A DNA stretch of 64,000 nt from Haloarcula sp. DT43 (GCF_037078405.1 NZ_JAYMGZ010000001.1:868001-932000), one strand, 5' to 3'. Shown: positions 52,901 through 62,678, numbered from the stretch's first letter. The notes: generated by a model from the letters alone, not told the origin. Numbers and translations are program-made.

Positions 52901-53366
52901 CGTTCCCTCCCCAGGCGACGTGCCTGACCGTCAGCCGGTCGGGGGCCGGTCGCCACGCCGCCTCCGTGTTTCGTCCCTCGCGGATGTCCCGGCGGAACGC
53001 GTCGGTCGAGTGATACACCGCGCTCGGTCGTTCCCCGGCCAGTACCGTGCGGAGCTGGTCAGTCCGTGCGGGAACGACGGGGCGGACCAACCGCGCCGTC
53101 GCCGTCCCGCCGTCGGTCCGAAGGCGGATTCGTCGGCTGTCGAGCGCCCATTCCTCGGCGACGAGCCGCCGGTGTGCGAGGGACCCGGGCGGGCTAGTGG
53201 CCACTTCGTCGATGGTCGCTGCCGCGCCCGTGGCATCCGGCGGGGCGGTCGTCGGCAGGCCGACGATAATCCCCAGGACTGCGACACTCACCGTCCCCAG
53301 GCCGACCCAGAGGTACAGCGTGTCGACGTGCGTCTCGAACATGGGCCGGTCTGGCCGCGCGTTCAC
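52881..53366 (-). CDS. Pilin-like subunit (DUF7283-like)
   Basis: The protein, 161 residues from a GTG (or 153 from the ATG at 53342), starts with MFETHVDTLYLWVGLGTVSVAVLGIIVGLP: a short acidic head followed by a single hydrophobic helix. The exported part has TARLVRPVVPARTDQLRTVLAGERPSAVYHSTDAFRRDI. Its end overlaps the next gene by 20 bases. The gene lies between the platform protein TadC-like and the other pilin-like genes. Confidence 0.65.
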   Translation of the reverse strand: MNARPDRPMFETHVDTLYLWVGLGTVSVAVLGIIVGLPTTAPPDATGAAATIDEVATSPPGSLAHRRLVAEEWALDSRRIRLRTDGGTATARLVRPVVPARTDQLRTVLAGERPSAVYHSTDAFRRDIREGRNTEAAWRPAPDRLTVRHVAWGGNDVTIVG

Positions 53367-53376
53367 ATTTAAACGC

Positions 53377-55104
53377 TCAGACCACTAGCCCGGTGGCGAC
53401 GACGGCGACGAGGAAGGTGACCGTGGCAGACAGGAGCGCCAGGCCGGCGCGGTACGCCACCAGCGCGCGGTCCAGTCCGCGGTGGAGTCCCGTCGATAGC
53501 GCCGTCAGCAACACCGCGAGCGCGAGGACGTACCAGCCGACGACCGGCCCCAGCAGCGCGGTGGGGACGGCGGCGAACCGCTCGCCGCCACCCATCGACC
53601 CGGCCAGCGCGACGGTCGCGCCGCCGACGAGCGGGCCGAACAGCGCGGCGGTGTTCGACAGCGTCTCGGTAATCTGTGCGAGGTCGCGTCGCGTCTCGCG
53701 CTCGATGGTCCGGAGCGCTGCCACGTGTTCCCCCATCGTCGTCACGGCCTCCCCGGCCGGCGGGCCGATTGTCGCGGCCGCGTCCAGCAACACCGCGACC
53801 CGACGCGCCCGCTGGCTCGGGACCTCGGCGAGCGCACCGCCGGGGCCCAGAAACGCGCCCTCGATGTCGACCCCGAGCTGTCTCTGGCGCGCGACGGCGG
53901 CGTCGACGACGGAACTCGTCGGCTCGGGCGTCTCGTCGGCGGTTTCGACGAGCGCCGCTTCGACCGAGTGGCCGCGGTCAAGCCGGCGACCGACGGCGGA
54001 CAGCGCCTCCGGGAGGCCTGCTTCGACGGCGGTGACCCGGTCGCGGACCTCGGCGACTGGCCGGTAGTGGACGACGAGCGCGCTCCCGACGCCCGCACCG
54101 AGTGCGCCGACGGGGGCGGCCCACGCAGCCACGAGCGCGTCGGCGAGTACCCACCCTCCGCTCCCAGCGACGACCCCGGCAGCGACGGACGGACGCGCGG
54201 TCGCCGGCACGTCGGGGTGGCTCCGCGGGATTGTCGCCGGCGGGAACGCGACCGGTCGCCGGCCCAGCAGCCAGCAACAGGCGACCAACAGTGCGGCGGG
54301 CAAGGCGATGCCGTAACTCCCGACCAGCACGGGCGCGGTGACCGGGACGCCCGCGGCAGCGGCGGCGGGCAGCAGCGACGCCATCGCCAGCGGCAGGAGG
54401 ACGCCGAACGCGTACACCCCGGTCGCCGGGCCACGGAGCGAGGACGCGAACGCCGCCATCTCGTCGCGCGTCCCGTCGAGGATGCGCTTTCGTGCGCGGC
54501 CGAGGAGTTCCGGCCGTTCCTCGGCCGGAGCCGCCGTCGCGCTCTCGACTAGCCCGACCGCGCGTTCCAGCGCCGGGAACCGGTCCCCCCAGGCCGACGC
54601 AAACGTTCCGAGCCCGCTCCGTGGCGTGCCCGCGGCTCTCTGCCGATGGCGCTCCAGTTCGGCGGCGAGTCGGCCGTCTCCGGCCCGTCCAGCGAACGCC
54701 GCAGCCCGCTCGGCGCTGGGCCACAGCGTCGCACCGAGTGCCAGCGTCATCACGAGCGACGGCGCGGCCCCCAGCGTCCGGATGCGCTTTGCCTCCGCGG
54801 CGAACGGCACGCCGTACCGTCCCAGCGCCGCGATACCCAGGGACAGCCCGAGGACGCCGAACACCAGGGTCGTCGCTACCGGGCCGCGTAGCATCCACAC
54901 GCCGACCGCTGCGAGCAGAGAGCCGGCTACGGCGACGCCGTAACTGGCGGTCAGTACCGTCTCCGGCGGCGGCGAGAGCGACAGCAACCGACACGCTCGG
55001 CGGTACTCGTCGGGCACCTCGGTACTGCCCGGATAGGCCGCCGCGAGCGCGCCAGCCACCGTCGGGCTGTCGACGGACTCGCTCGAACTATCCGGGCCAC
55101 TCAC
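53377..55104 (-). CDS. TadC/PilC-type pilus assembly platform protein
   Basis: The 575-residue membrane protein has two T2SF-type cytoplasmic domains (about 125-235 and 355-475; GLPEALSAVGRRLDRGHSVEAALVETADE) separated and followed by groups of helices (about 55-115, 235-345, 490-575). This matches the duplicated architecture of archaeal type IV pilus platform proteins. Its GTG overlaps the stop of the ATPase gene (GTGA). It would anchor the ATPase to the membrane and drive subunit assembly. Confidence 0.82.
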   Translation of the reverse strand: MSGPDSSSESVDSPTVAGALAAAYPGSTEVPDEYRRACRLLSLSPPPETVLTASYGVAVAGSLLAAVGVWMLRGPVATTLVFGVLGLSLGIAALGRYGVPFAAEAKRIRTLGAAPSLVMTLALGATLWPSAERAAAFAGRAGDGRLAAELERHRQRAAGTPRSGLGTFASAWGDRFPALERAVGLVESATAAPAEERPELLGRARKRILDGTRDEMAAFASSLRGPATGVYAFGVLLPLAMASLLPAAAAAGVPVTAPVLVGSYGIALPAALLVACCWLLGRRPVAFPPATIPRSHPDVPATARPSVAAGVVAGSGGWVLADALVAAWAAPVGALGAGVGSALVVHYRPVAEVRDRVTAVEAGLPEALSAVGRRLDRGHSVEAALVETADETPEPTSSVVDAAVARQRQLGVDIEGAFLGPGGALAEVPSQRARRVAVLLDAAATIGPPAGEAVTTMGEHVAALRTIERETRRDLAQITETLSNTAALFGPLVGGATVALAGSMGGGERFAAVPTALLGPVVGWYVLALAVLLTALSTGLHRGLDRALVAYRAGLALLSATVTFLVAVVATGLVV

Positions 55105-56963
55105 TGCTGTTCCTCGACTGTGGGTGCGTTGCTCGCACGCTCGCTACCGGCTCCCGGTTCGGCGAACCGTCCGGTTCGCGCCTCGATGGCTTCGAGAACC
55201 TCGGCGTAGGACTCGCCCGGCGCGGCGAGCGAGCCGACCAGACGGCTGTTGCCCCGGCTGAGGCGGCCGGTGGCGGTCGCGGTCGGTCCGTCGCGCTCGT
55301 GGAGCGACTCGAAGGCGACGCCGTCACCGCGAGCGACGACTTCCGCGACGGACGCGACGCCGCGGCCGTGTTCAGACGCGGGCGGGGCCAGCGTCACCAC
55401 GAGGTCCGTCGCGGCGAACGACCGGACCGGAACGCCGAGATCCGACACCAGCCGCTCCCGAATCGCGTCGGGGCCGTTGCCGTGAATCGTCCCGAGGACG
55501 GCCCCGTCGCCACCGCCGACGCGCATCGCCTCGTAGAGCACGCTGGCTTCCTCGCCGCGGACCTCGCCGACGACGAGCGCGCCCTCCCCCAGCCGGAGCG
55601 CGGTCCGCAGGGCCTCCGTGGCATCGACCGATGGCCCATCCCCGCTGGCGGTCCGAAGCGCCTGTACGTCCCGGCCGTCGTCACGGAGCGCCGACGCCGG
55701 GAGTTCGGGCGTGTCCTCGATGAGCACAGTCCGGGTCTCGCGGGGCAGTTCCCAGAGCAACGCGCCGAGCGTCGTCGTCTTGCCCGCACCGCGGGGGCCG
55801 GCGACGAGACAGGCCCCGCCACGTTCCACGACGACCGAGAGCAGGCCGGCGACGGCGGCCGGCATCGTCCCGTTGTCCACCAGGTCGGCCAGCCGCCACG
55901 CGTCGCCGTCGTGGGCACGAAACGCGAAGGCGAGCCCGTCGCTGACCGGTTCGCTCACGCCGGCGACCCGAATCTGTCGGTCGGCCACCGTCGCCGTCGC
56001 GTCGAGCGTCGGGTTCGCCCGCGAGAACGCCCGCCCGCTCGACCGCCTGAACGTCGACGCCAGCGCGTTCGCGCCCGACGGCGTCAGCCGAACGTTGGTC
56101 CGCATCGTCTCGCCGGCACACCGCACGCGGAGTCGCGTGTCGCTGACGGGGGCCGTCGCGAACACGTCGGACACCCGCTCGTCGGCGAAGACGTCTTCGA
56201 GAACCCCGAGGCCGTCGGTGTGTTTCTCCAGTACGGCCCCGACGGCGGTCGCAGTCGTGCCATTGTCGGCCACCTCGGTCGCCGCGTCGTACGGGCGACA
56301 GCCCCCGTCGGCGGCGGCGTCGGCCACCCGCTCGTACGCGTCGACGAGCGTCTCCGTCGTCCCCGCGTCGAACCGCTGTTCCCGCGGCTCGATGTGGTAG
56401 ACTGGCAATCGCTCCGCGGCCGTGTCGTATCTCCGAACGACGGCCTCCGTCGAGAGTGTCCGCCGGTCGCGGAGCGACGCCGCTGGCGGCGGCGCTGTCC
56501 CGACACGCGCGTCACTCACCGTCGGCCCGGTGTAGGCGGCGAGCGCCCGCTCGGTGGTGTCGAACCCCTCCGTTGCGACCGCCAATCCGGTCTCCGCCGC
56601 CACGTCGGCGACCGGTCCCGCCCGCCCGACGGCCTCCGTCGCGGCGGCGACGGGGTCCCGGCGGGCGCGGTCTGCGAGCCGCTCGTCCAGCGAGGCGACC
56701 CTCTCCACGAACCGGCCAGCAGCGGTGAGCACCGCCGCGGCACCGTCGGCGTACACCCGTTCTTGGCCCGCCCGTTCTGTGACGACGGTCTCGACACCGC
56801 TGGACGGGAGTGATTCGACGACCGTCGCCCGACACGCGGCCGAGGCCGCAAGGTCGCCACCCCCCGGGCAGTCGTCCGTCGTCACCACCAGCCGCGAACC
56901 CTCGATGGTCGTCTCACAGCGGCAGTCGTCCGCCGTCGACGACCCGAAGAGCCACTCATGCAT
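55101..56963 (-). CDS. Type II/IV secretion ATPase (PilB/TadA-like)
   Basis: The 620-residue protein has a cysteine-rich N-terminus (CRCE, CPGG, ASAAC; residues 14-48) and a VirB11-type ATPase core. The core has Walker A GPRGAGKTTTLGAL (about 388-401), the Asp box LIEDTPELP, Walker B-like GEGALVVGEVRGEE and the His box region GTIHGNG. It powers assembly of the filament encoded by this operon. GTGA/ATGA couplings to its neighbours support one transcript. The cysteine-rich head probably binds zinc. Confidence 0.88.
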   Translation of the reverse strand: MHEWLFGSSTADDCRCETTIEGSRLVVTTDDCPGGGDLAASAACRATVVESLPSSGVETVVTERAGQERVYADGAAAVLTAAGRFVERVASLDERLADRARRDPVAAATEAVGRAGPVADVAAETGLAVATEGFDTTERALAAYTGPTVSDARVGTAPPPAASLRDRRTLSTEAVVRRYDTAAERLPVYHIEPREQRFDAGTTETLVDAYERVADAAADGGCRPYDAATEVADNGTTATAVGAVLEKHTDGLGVLEDVFADERVSDVFATAPVSDTRLRVRCAGETMRTNVRLTPSGANALASTFRRSSGRAFSRANPTLDATATVADRQIRVAGVSEPVSDGLAFAFRAHDGDAWRLADLVDNGTMPAAVAGLLSVVVERGGACLVAGPRGAGKTTTLGALLWELPRETRTVLIEDTPELPASALRDDGRDVQALRTASGDGPSVDATEALRTALRLGEGALVVGEVRGEEASVLYEAMRVGGGDGAVLGTIHGNGPDAIRERLVSDLGVPVRSFAATDLVVTLAPPASEHGRGVASVAEVVARGDGVAFESLHERDGPTATATGRLSRGNSRLVGSLAAPGESYAEVLEAIEARTGRFAEPGAGSERASNAPTVEEQQ

Positions 56964-57429
56964 GGCCGCCTCTCGCCCCGGCTTCGGACTTAAACCGATG
57001 GACTGTCAGCACGCGCCGACCGTCCGACCGCGTCAACACGAACAGGAGCCGATGGGACCCGTGTTCTTCGAGCCTGTCGGTCGGCACCGTCGGTCGGATT
57101 GGGACGTCGACCAGCAGTTCGGTCCGTTCTCGGGACCCGATTTTCCAGGTCGCGACGCCGACACCGGCCCGCTCGCGGAACCGGAGATAGTCTACGTGGG
57201 CGCTGGTGTACGTCCGCGCGGGAAGCCGTAGCCCGACCACGCGCCGTGCGTCACCGTGCGGCGTCGCGTCGTCAGTCTCTACCAGCGTGGTCAGTTCGGC
57301 CGCCAGTTCGTCCAGTTGCCGCTCCATCGTCCCGTCGGCCGCGTCCGCCCGGGCCGTCGACAGCGCGGGTGCCGTTGCACCGGCCAGTGCGGTCGTGACC
57401 GCGACGGCGAGAACCAGCCGGGATATCAC
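56956..57429 (-). CDS. Exported pilus-operon protein (DUF7311-like)
   Basis: The 157-residue protein starts with a signal-like hydrophobic segment (ISRLVLAVAVTTALAGATAPALSTARAD) and then has a folded body (RRVVGLRLPARTYTSAHVDYLRFRE, RTELLVDVPIRPTVPTDRL, RLLFVLTRSDGRRVLTVHRF). It overlaps the ATPase gene by 8 bases and the previous gene by 4 (GTGA). It may be a pilin-like or accessory secreted subunit; I associate it with DUF7311. Confidence 0.65.
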   Translation of the reverse strand: MISRLVLAVAVTTALAGATAPALSTARADAADGTMERQLDELAAELTTLVETDDATPHGDARRVVGLRLPARTYTSAHVDYLRFRERAGVGVATWKIGSRERTELLVDVPIRPTVPTDRLEEHGSHRLLFVLTRSDGRRVLTVHRFKSEAGARGGHA

Positions 57430-57932
57430 AGGAGCGCGCGGAGACGTCCGAACACGCCCGCGTCCGACGGCTCCACCTCGTCGGGGTCGCCGCCGTCGGT
57501 GATGGCGGAGAAGTCGGCCCGCTTTCCGGCCGCAGTACTCGGGCGACCGTCGCCGGCCGCCGGGCTCGGGTGCCCCTGTGTCGTCGCCCCCCGCTGCTGG
57601 TCGGCCGCCGGCGGCGGGCTGGTCGCCTGTCGAGCCGCCAGTGCGTCGTCGAGTCGCTCCTCCAGTCGGTCAGTCGCCGCCAGCGCCGCGTCGGCGCGCT
57701 GTTCGACCTCCTCGTTGACCGTTCGGACGTTCCCCACGTACCCGCGGAGGGCCTGGGTGGCTGCTTCCAGTTCTGCCGTCCGCTCGTCGATGTCCTCGAC
57801 GCGCCGTTCGAGGCTATCCACCCGCTCCTCTACCTCGCCGAGTTCCGTCACCTCGGGGAACTCCGTTGCGCCGTCCGTGACCGTGCGTTCGACCGTGCGA
57901 AGCCGCTCGGCCAGCGTCTCGATGTCTGTCAC
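57426..57932 (-). CDS. Coiled-coil cytoplasmic protein of the pilus operon
   Basis: About 168 residues from a GTG. Residues 1-110 are a coiled coil (IETLAERLRTVERTVTDG, VEERVDSLERRVEDIDERTAELEAATQALRGYV), followed by a Pro/Ala/Gln-rich linker and a short acidic C-terminus (GVFGRLRALL). A TATA-like TTCAAATA about 26 bases before the GTG suggests a leaderless internal promoter; a longer frame from a GTG at 58013 would overlap the upstream stop (GTGA) and is the alternative. It may scaffold the assembly ATPase or organise the pole. Confidence 0.65.
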   Translation of the reverse strand: MTDIETLAERLRTVERTVTDGATEFPEVTELGEVEERVDSLERRVEDIDERTAELEAATQALRGYVGNVRTVNEEVEQRADAALAATDRLEERLDDALAARQATSPPPAADQQRGATTQGHPSPAAGDGRPSTAAGKRADFSAITDGGDPDEVEPSDAGVFGRLRALL

Positions 57933-58009
57933 GCCCGTCCCTGGTCCCGTGCTGGTATTTGAACGCTGGGGGCGGACGGTTGGCAGTGCCCGCGAGGGAA
58001 CGCGCGGTC

Positions 58010-58138
58010 TCACCCACCCGTACCGAGTATGAACAGCGCGAGGACGACGGAGACGAGCAGGGTTACCAGAATCAGCAGCGCTACGATTGTGACCGAGGAG
58101 AGCGCTTCGTCGTCAGCGCGAAAGCCGTTCAGTAGCAT
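58010..58138 (-). CDS. 42-residue single-helix pilin-like protein
   Basis: The protein reads MLLNGFRADDEALSS followed by VTIVALLILVTLLVSVVLALFILGTGG: a short charged head with an Arg and acidic residues, then one long hydrophobic helix with no exported domain. This resembles the core of a pilin (like Flp in Tad systems, about 50 residues) or a minimal type IV pilin. It opens the operon with the ATPase and platform genes. If it is the major subunit, the filament would be built almost entirely from hydrophobic helices; that is inference. Confidence 0.6.
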   Translation of the reverse strand: MLLNGFRADDEALSSVTIVALLILVTLLVSVVLALFILGTGG

Positions 58139-58285
58139 GGTAAGTCCCGTTCGATGATGTCTCGGTAGGTGGCTCTGACGCCGGCCCGTTAGTCCTACCA
58201 AACCATCCATCTCACTAAACTGTACGCTTTTCTAACCAGTCTGTGCGGTCGAAGCCGCTGCTGTCCGGACCGGTCCCGGCGAGGG

Positions 58286-58293
58286 TTTATATC
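58286..58293 (+). promoter_or_regulatory. TATA box for the gene at 58317
   Basis: GTTTATAT (58286-58293) is centred about 27 bases upstream of the ATG at 58317, the standard spacing for a leaderless haloarchaeal transcript. This also decides the start against an ATG at 58296. Confidence 0.6.
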
Positions 58294-58316
58294 GGATGCC
58301 GTGGCCACGCCGTCTC

Positions 58317-58667
58317 ATGGCCGATAGCGACCAGGTGAAGGCGGCGCTCGCGGCGCTCGCTGACGGCGAGGGCGACGACGGAACCACCGCGGTAGCCGAG
58401 CGGAACGGCGGGGGCGCGAACCGGGCAACTACCGACGGTACGGGCGACGAGGCCGACTATCGGGCGGTCATCCAGCAGGCGAGCGACGCGACCGACGACC
58501 TGGACGCGGCGGTCGCCTTCCTCGATACGTTCGGGGTGGACCGGCTCGAAGCGGCCGTCGCACAGGCCGAACACGAAGTGAGCGGGCTGGCCGACGAAGG
58601 CCGGGCAGCACTGCGCGCATTTCAGCGGTACCGGGACGCCGCGACGGAGGCCGACGGTGGGCCGTAG
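58317..58667 (+). CDS. Small acidic/helical haloarchaeal protein upstream of mre11
   Basis: The 116-residue protein starts MADSDQVKAALAALADGEG, has a low-complexity Gly/Thr-rich middle and a helical second half (AVIQQASDATDDLDAAVAFLDTFGVDRLEAAVAQAEHEVS, DEGRAALRAFQRYRDAA). No known domain. It reads in the same direction as mre11 with an 84-base gap, so it may belong to the same transcription unit, possibly as a DNA-repair-associated small protein, but that is only suggested by position. Confidence 0.65.
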   Translation: MADSDQVKAALAALADGEGDDGTTAVAERNGGGANRATTDGTGDEADYRAVIQQASDATDDLDAAVAFLDTFGVDRLEAAVAQAEHEVSGLADEGRAALRAFQRYRDAATEADGGP

Positions 58668-58751
58668 CCGCCGAGACGACCGCACTACCGTCGATTACTT
58701 TCACTCCGGTCACGATACCTCTTTAGGTGGCGCTGGCTTACGGGTGGGCAA

Positions 58752-59981
58752 ATGACACGGGTGATACACACCGGCGATACCCACGTCGGGTATCAGCAGT
58801 ACAACGTCCCGGCCCGTCGGGACGACTTCCTCGACGCGTTCCGGCAGGTGGTCCGGGACGCTATCGCGGACGACGCCGACGCCGTCGTCCACGCCGGTGA
58901 CCTGTTCCACGACCGCCGCCCGGCCCTGACCGACATCATGGGCACGCTGACCGTTCTCGAAGAACTCGCCGAAGCCGACATCCCGTTTCTCGCCGTCGTG
59001 GGCAATCACGAGGCAAAGCGGGACGCTCAGTGGCTCGACCTCTACGAGTCGCTCGGGCTGGCGACGCGGCTGGGCGACGAGCCGACCGTCGTCGGCGACA
59101 CCGCCTTCTACGGGCTCGACTTCGTGCCGCGGTCACAGCGCGAGGCCCTCGACTACGACTTCGCCCCGCACGACGCCGACAGCGCCGCGCTGGTCACGCA
59201 CGGCCTGTTCCAGCCTTTCGATTACGGCGACTGGGACGCCGAAGAAGTACTGACCGAGTCGTCGGTCGCGTTCGACGCGATGTTGCTCGGCGACAACCAT
59301 GCCCCCGGCAAACGCGAGGTCGGAGACGCCTGGGTCACCTACTGCGGCTCGACCGAGCGGGCGAGCGCCAGCGAGCGCGAGGACCGCGGCTACAACATCG
59401 TCACCTTCGACGAGGAGGTCCGCATCACCCGGCGGGGCCTCGACACCCGCGGGTTCGTCTTCGTCGACGTGGAACTCGGGACGGAGGAGGGCGTCGAGCG
59501 CGTCCGGAGCCGCGTCGGCCAGCACGACCTCGACGACGCCGTGGTCATCGTCTCCATCAGCGGCGACGGCGACCCGGTAACCCCGGCCAGCGTCGAGTCG
59601 TTCGCGCTCGACAACGGGGCGCTCGTGGCTCGCGTCACCGACCACCGGGAACTGTCCGTCGAGGAGCAGGACACGGAGATTACCTTCGCCGACCCCGACG
59701 ACGCCGTCACCGAGCGCGTCCGCGACCTCGGGCTGAGCGAGGCCGCCCACGACATCGACGAGACGATTCGCGCCTCGAAGGTCGCCGACGCGAACGTCAA
59801 AGACGAAGTCGAACGGCACGTGCGCGACCTCCTCTCGGAGGATTCGGACGCGCTCGCGGCCGACGCTGACGCGTCTGCGAGTGACTGTCCAGACGACACC
59901 GATGCGTCCGCAGGAAGTGAGGCCGAGAACGGCACGGCGGTGAACGACGACGGCCAGGCGAGCGTCGAGGAGTTCCTGTAA
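58752..59981 (+). CDS. mre11: DNA double-strand break repair nuclease Mre11
   Basis: The 409-residue protein has the five phosphodiesterase motifs: IHTGDTHVGY, VHAGDLFHDRRP, VVGNHEAKRD, LVTHGLF and LLGDNHAPG. These hold the two Mn2+-binding sites (residues about 5-10, 37-44, 82-88, 150, 185). The C-terminal 70 residues are acidic and disordered. It resects DNA ends with Rad50, whose gene starts 13 bases downstream. Confidence 0.95.
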   Translation: MTRVIHTGDTHVGYQQYNVPARRDDFLDAFRQVVRDAIADDADAVVHAGDLFHDRRPALTDIMGTLTVLEELAEADIPFLAVVGNHEAKRDAQWLDLYESLGLATRLGDEPTVVGDTAFYGLDFVPRSQREALDYDFAPHDADSAALVTHGLFQPFDYGDWDAEEVLTESSVAFDAMLLGDNHAPGKREVGDAWVTYCGSTERASASEREDRGYNIVTFDEEVRITRRGLDTRGFVFVDVELGTEEGVERVRSRVGQHDLDDAVVIVSISGDGDPVTPASVESFALDNGALVARVTDHRELSVEEQDTEITFADPDDAVTERVRDLGLSEAAHDIDETIRASKVADANVKDEVERHVRDLLSEDSDALAADADASASDCPDDTDASAGSEAENGTAVNDDGQASVEEFL

Positions 59982-59994
59982 TGGAGGGGCGACG

Positions 59995-62664
59995 ATGAAA
60001 TTCGAACGGGTCAGGCTATCCAATTTCAAGTGCTACGACGAAGCCGACCTGCGGCTGGACAGCGGCGTGACCGTCATCCACGGCCTCAACGGGAGCGGGA
60101 AATCGTCTCTCCTCGAAGCCTGCTTCTTCGCGCTGTACGGCTCGAAAGCGCTGGACGAGACCCTCGGCGACGTAGTCACCATCGGGGCCGACGACTGCAC
60201 CGTCGAGTTGTGGTTCTCTCACGCCGGCGGCGATTACCACCTCACCCGCCGGGTCCGCGCGACCGGGGCGCAACCGACGACGGCCAAGTGCGTGCTGGAA
60301 ACGCCCGAGGGGAACTACGAGGGGGCACGCGACGTGCGCCGACGCGTTACGGAACTCCTCCGGATGGACAGCGAGGCGTTCGTCAACTGCGCCTACGTCC
60401 GACAGGGCGAGGTGAACAAGCTCATCAACGCCTCGCCGGGCGACCGACAGGACATGCTCGACGACCTCCTGCAACTGGGCAAACTGGAGGAGTACCGCGA
60501 GCGCGCAAGCGACGCCCGCGTCGGCGTGGGCCGGGTGCGCGACGACAAGCAGGGGGCGCTCTCCCAACTCGACGCCCAGATTCGGGAGAAAGAGGAGAAG
60601 GACCTCCACGAGCGCCTGAACGGCCTCGAAACGAAAGAGTCCGAACTACAGGGCGAAATCGAGCACATCGAGGACCAGAAGGCCACCGCCGAAGAGACGC
60701 TCACTCAGGCGGAGTCCGTCCTCGAAGAGTACGAGGAGAAACGCGAGGAACTGTCGGCGCTGGAATCCGACATCGAGGACCTTGAGGCGACGATTACCGA
60801 GACCGAGACGGAGCGAACCGAACTCAAAGAGCGTCTCAGCGACCTGCAGGACAGACGGGAATCGCTTCAGGAGCAACTCGCGGAGACGGTAGCCGAGACC
60901 GAACTCGACAGTTCCGACCCGGAGGCCGTCGCGGCGCGGCTGGCGGAACTGGAGTCGCGCGACGACGACCTGCAGAGCCGAATCGAGGACCAGCGCGTCG
61001 ACGCGAAAGAACACAGCAGCACCGCCGACGCGCTCGCCGAGAGCGCCGCCGACCTCGAATCGCGGGCCGCGGACGAGCGCGAGGAGGCCGACGAACTGGC
61101 GGCCCAAATCGAATCCGCGCGGGAGACCATCGCCGAGCGCCGGGAGCAGATACGGGACATCGACGACCGCATCGCTACCCTCGAAGCCAGGTTCGAGGAC
61201 GCGCCGACCGACCGAGACGGGGCACAGTCGTACGAAGAGTCCGTCGCCGGCGACCTTGACGACGCCCGACAGCGGGTGACCGAACTGGAGACGAAACTGG
61301 AGAGCGAGCGCGAGACGCTCGCGGAGGCCGAGGCGCTGCTGGAGGAAGGCAAGTGCCCCGAGTGTGGCCAGGACGTGAGCGAGTCGCCACACGTCGACTC
61401 CATTGAGGAAGACCGCGAGCGGATTACGGAACTGGAGGCGACGCTCGCCGAGGCCCGCGAGGCGGTCGCGGAACTGGAAGCGGAACACGAGACGGCGACG
61501 GAGTTAGTCGAGACGGCGGACGAGCTATCGACCCTGGAGAACAACCGCTCGAACGTCGTCCAACTGGTCGAGGAGAAAGAGAACGGGCTGGACGCGGACC
61601 GGGAGCGCATCGAGACGCTTCGCGAGGACGCGGCGGCACACGAGACGGAGGCGGAGACGAAACGTGAGAACGCCGCCGAAGCCCGGGAACGAGCCGAAGA
61701 GTGCCGTTCGGTCGTCGCCGAGTGCAACCAGGAGCGCCAGCGGGTCAAGCAGTCCATCGAACGGCTGGAGCGCGTCGAGGACCTGCTCGCCGACATCGAC
61801 GACTGCGACGACGACATCGAGCGCCTGCGCGAGCGGCGCAGTCAGCAGGCCGAACTGAACGACCAGCGCCGCGACCAGCTAGCGGAGAAACGCGAGCGCA
61901 AGCAGGCGCTCGCGGAGTCGTTCGACGAGGACCGCATCGAAGAGGCCCGAAGCGAGAAACAGCGGGCGAGCGAGTACGTCGAGCAGGCCGAGGCGGCGCT
62001 GGCGGAGAAACGCGAGCGACGCGACGAACTACAAAACTCCATCGGCGGCGTCAGGAACGAAATCGAGGAGCTGGAGTCGCTGCGGGAGCGTCGCGAGGAC
62101 CTCGAAACGACCCTGGAGCGACTCGAAACGCTGTACGAGGAGACCGAGCGGCTCCAGGAGATGTACGGCACGCTCCGGGCGGAACTGCGCCAGCGCAACG
62201 TCGAGACGCTCGAACGGATGCTCAACCGGACGTTCGACCTGGTGTACCAGAACGATTCGTACTCCCACATCGAACTCGACGGGCAGTACCGTCTCACGGT
62301 GTACCAGAAGGACGGCGAGCCGCTGGAGCCCGAACAGCTCTCCGGCGGGGAGCGGGCGCTGTTCAACCTCAGCCTGCGGTGTGCCATCTACCGCCTGCTC
62401 GCGGAGGGCATCGAGGGTGCCGCGCCGATGCCGCCGCTCATCCTCGACGAGCCGACGGTGTTCCTGGACTCGGGTCACGTCACGCAACTGCTCGATCTCG
62501 TCGAGTACATGCGCGACGAGGTCGGCGTCGAGCAGATTCTCGTGGTCAGCCACGACGAGGAACTGGTCGGTGCGGCCGACGACCTCGTCCGTGTCGAGAA
62601 GGACGCCACGACCAACCGCTCGCGGGTCGAACAGGTCGTGGCGACGGTGGCGGAACTGGCCTGA
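59995..62664 (+). CDS. rad50: DNA double-strand break repair ATPase Rad50
   Basis: The 889-residue protein has Walker A GLNGSGKSS (residues 30-38), a long coiled coil split by the zinc hook CPEC (Cys454, Cys457) and followed by the returning coil, the ABC signature LSGGERALFNL (about 781-791) and Walker B LILDEPTVFLD (about 815). It forms a dimer with Mre11 that tethers and processes DNA ends. Length is typical of haloarchaeal Rad50. The ATG has GGAGG 11 bases upstream. Confidence 0.96.
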   Translation: MKFERVRLSNFKCYDEADLRLDSGVTVIHGLNGSGKSSLLEACFFALYGSKALDETLGDVVTIGADDCTVELWFSHAGGDYHLTRRVRATGAQPTTAKCVLETPEGNYEGARDVRRRVTELLRMDSEAFVNCAYVRQGEVNKLINASPGDRQDMLDDLLQLGKLEEYRERASDARVGVGRVRDDKQGALSQLDAQIREKEEKDLHERLNGLETKESELQGEIEHIEDQKATAEETLTQAESVLEEYEEKREELSALESDIEDLEATITETETERTELKERLSDLQDRRESLQEQLAETVAETELDSSDPEAVAARLAELESRDDDLQSRIEDQRVDAKEHSSTADALAESAADLESRAADEREEADELAAQIESARETIAERREQIRDIDDRIATLEARFEDAPTDRDGAQSYEESVAGDLDDARQRVTELETKLESERETLAEAEALLEEGKCPECGQDVSESPHVDSIEEDRERITELEATLAEAREAVAELEAEHETATELVETADELSTLENNRSNVVQLVEEKENGLDADRERIETLREDAAAHETEAETKRENAAEARERAEECRSVVAECNQERQRVKQSIERLERVEDLLADIDDCDDDIERLRERRSQQAELNDQRRDQLAEKRERKQALAESFDEDRIEEARSEKQRASEYVEQAEAALAEKRERRDELQNSIGGVRNEIEELESLRERREDLETTLERLETLYEETERLQEMYGTLRAELRQRNVETLERMLNRTFDLVYQNDSYSHIELDGQYRLTVYQKDGEPLEPEQLSGGERALFNLSLRCAIYRLLAEGIEGAAPMPPLILDEPTVFLDSGHVTQLLDLVEYMRDEVGVEQILVVSHDEELVGAADDLVRVEKDATTNRSRVEQVVATVAELA

Positions 62665-62678
62665 CCGCGGCGGCGTTC

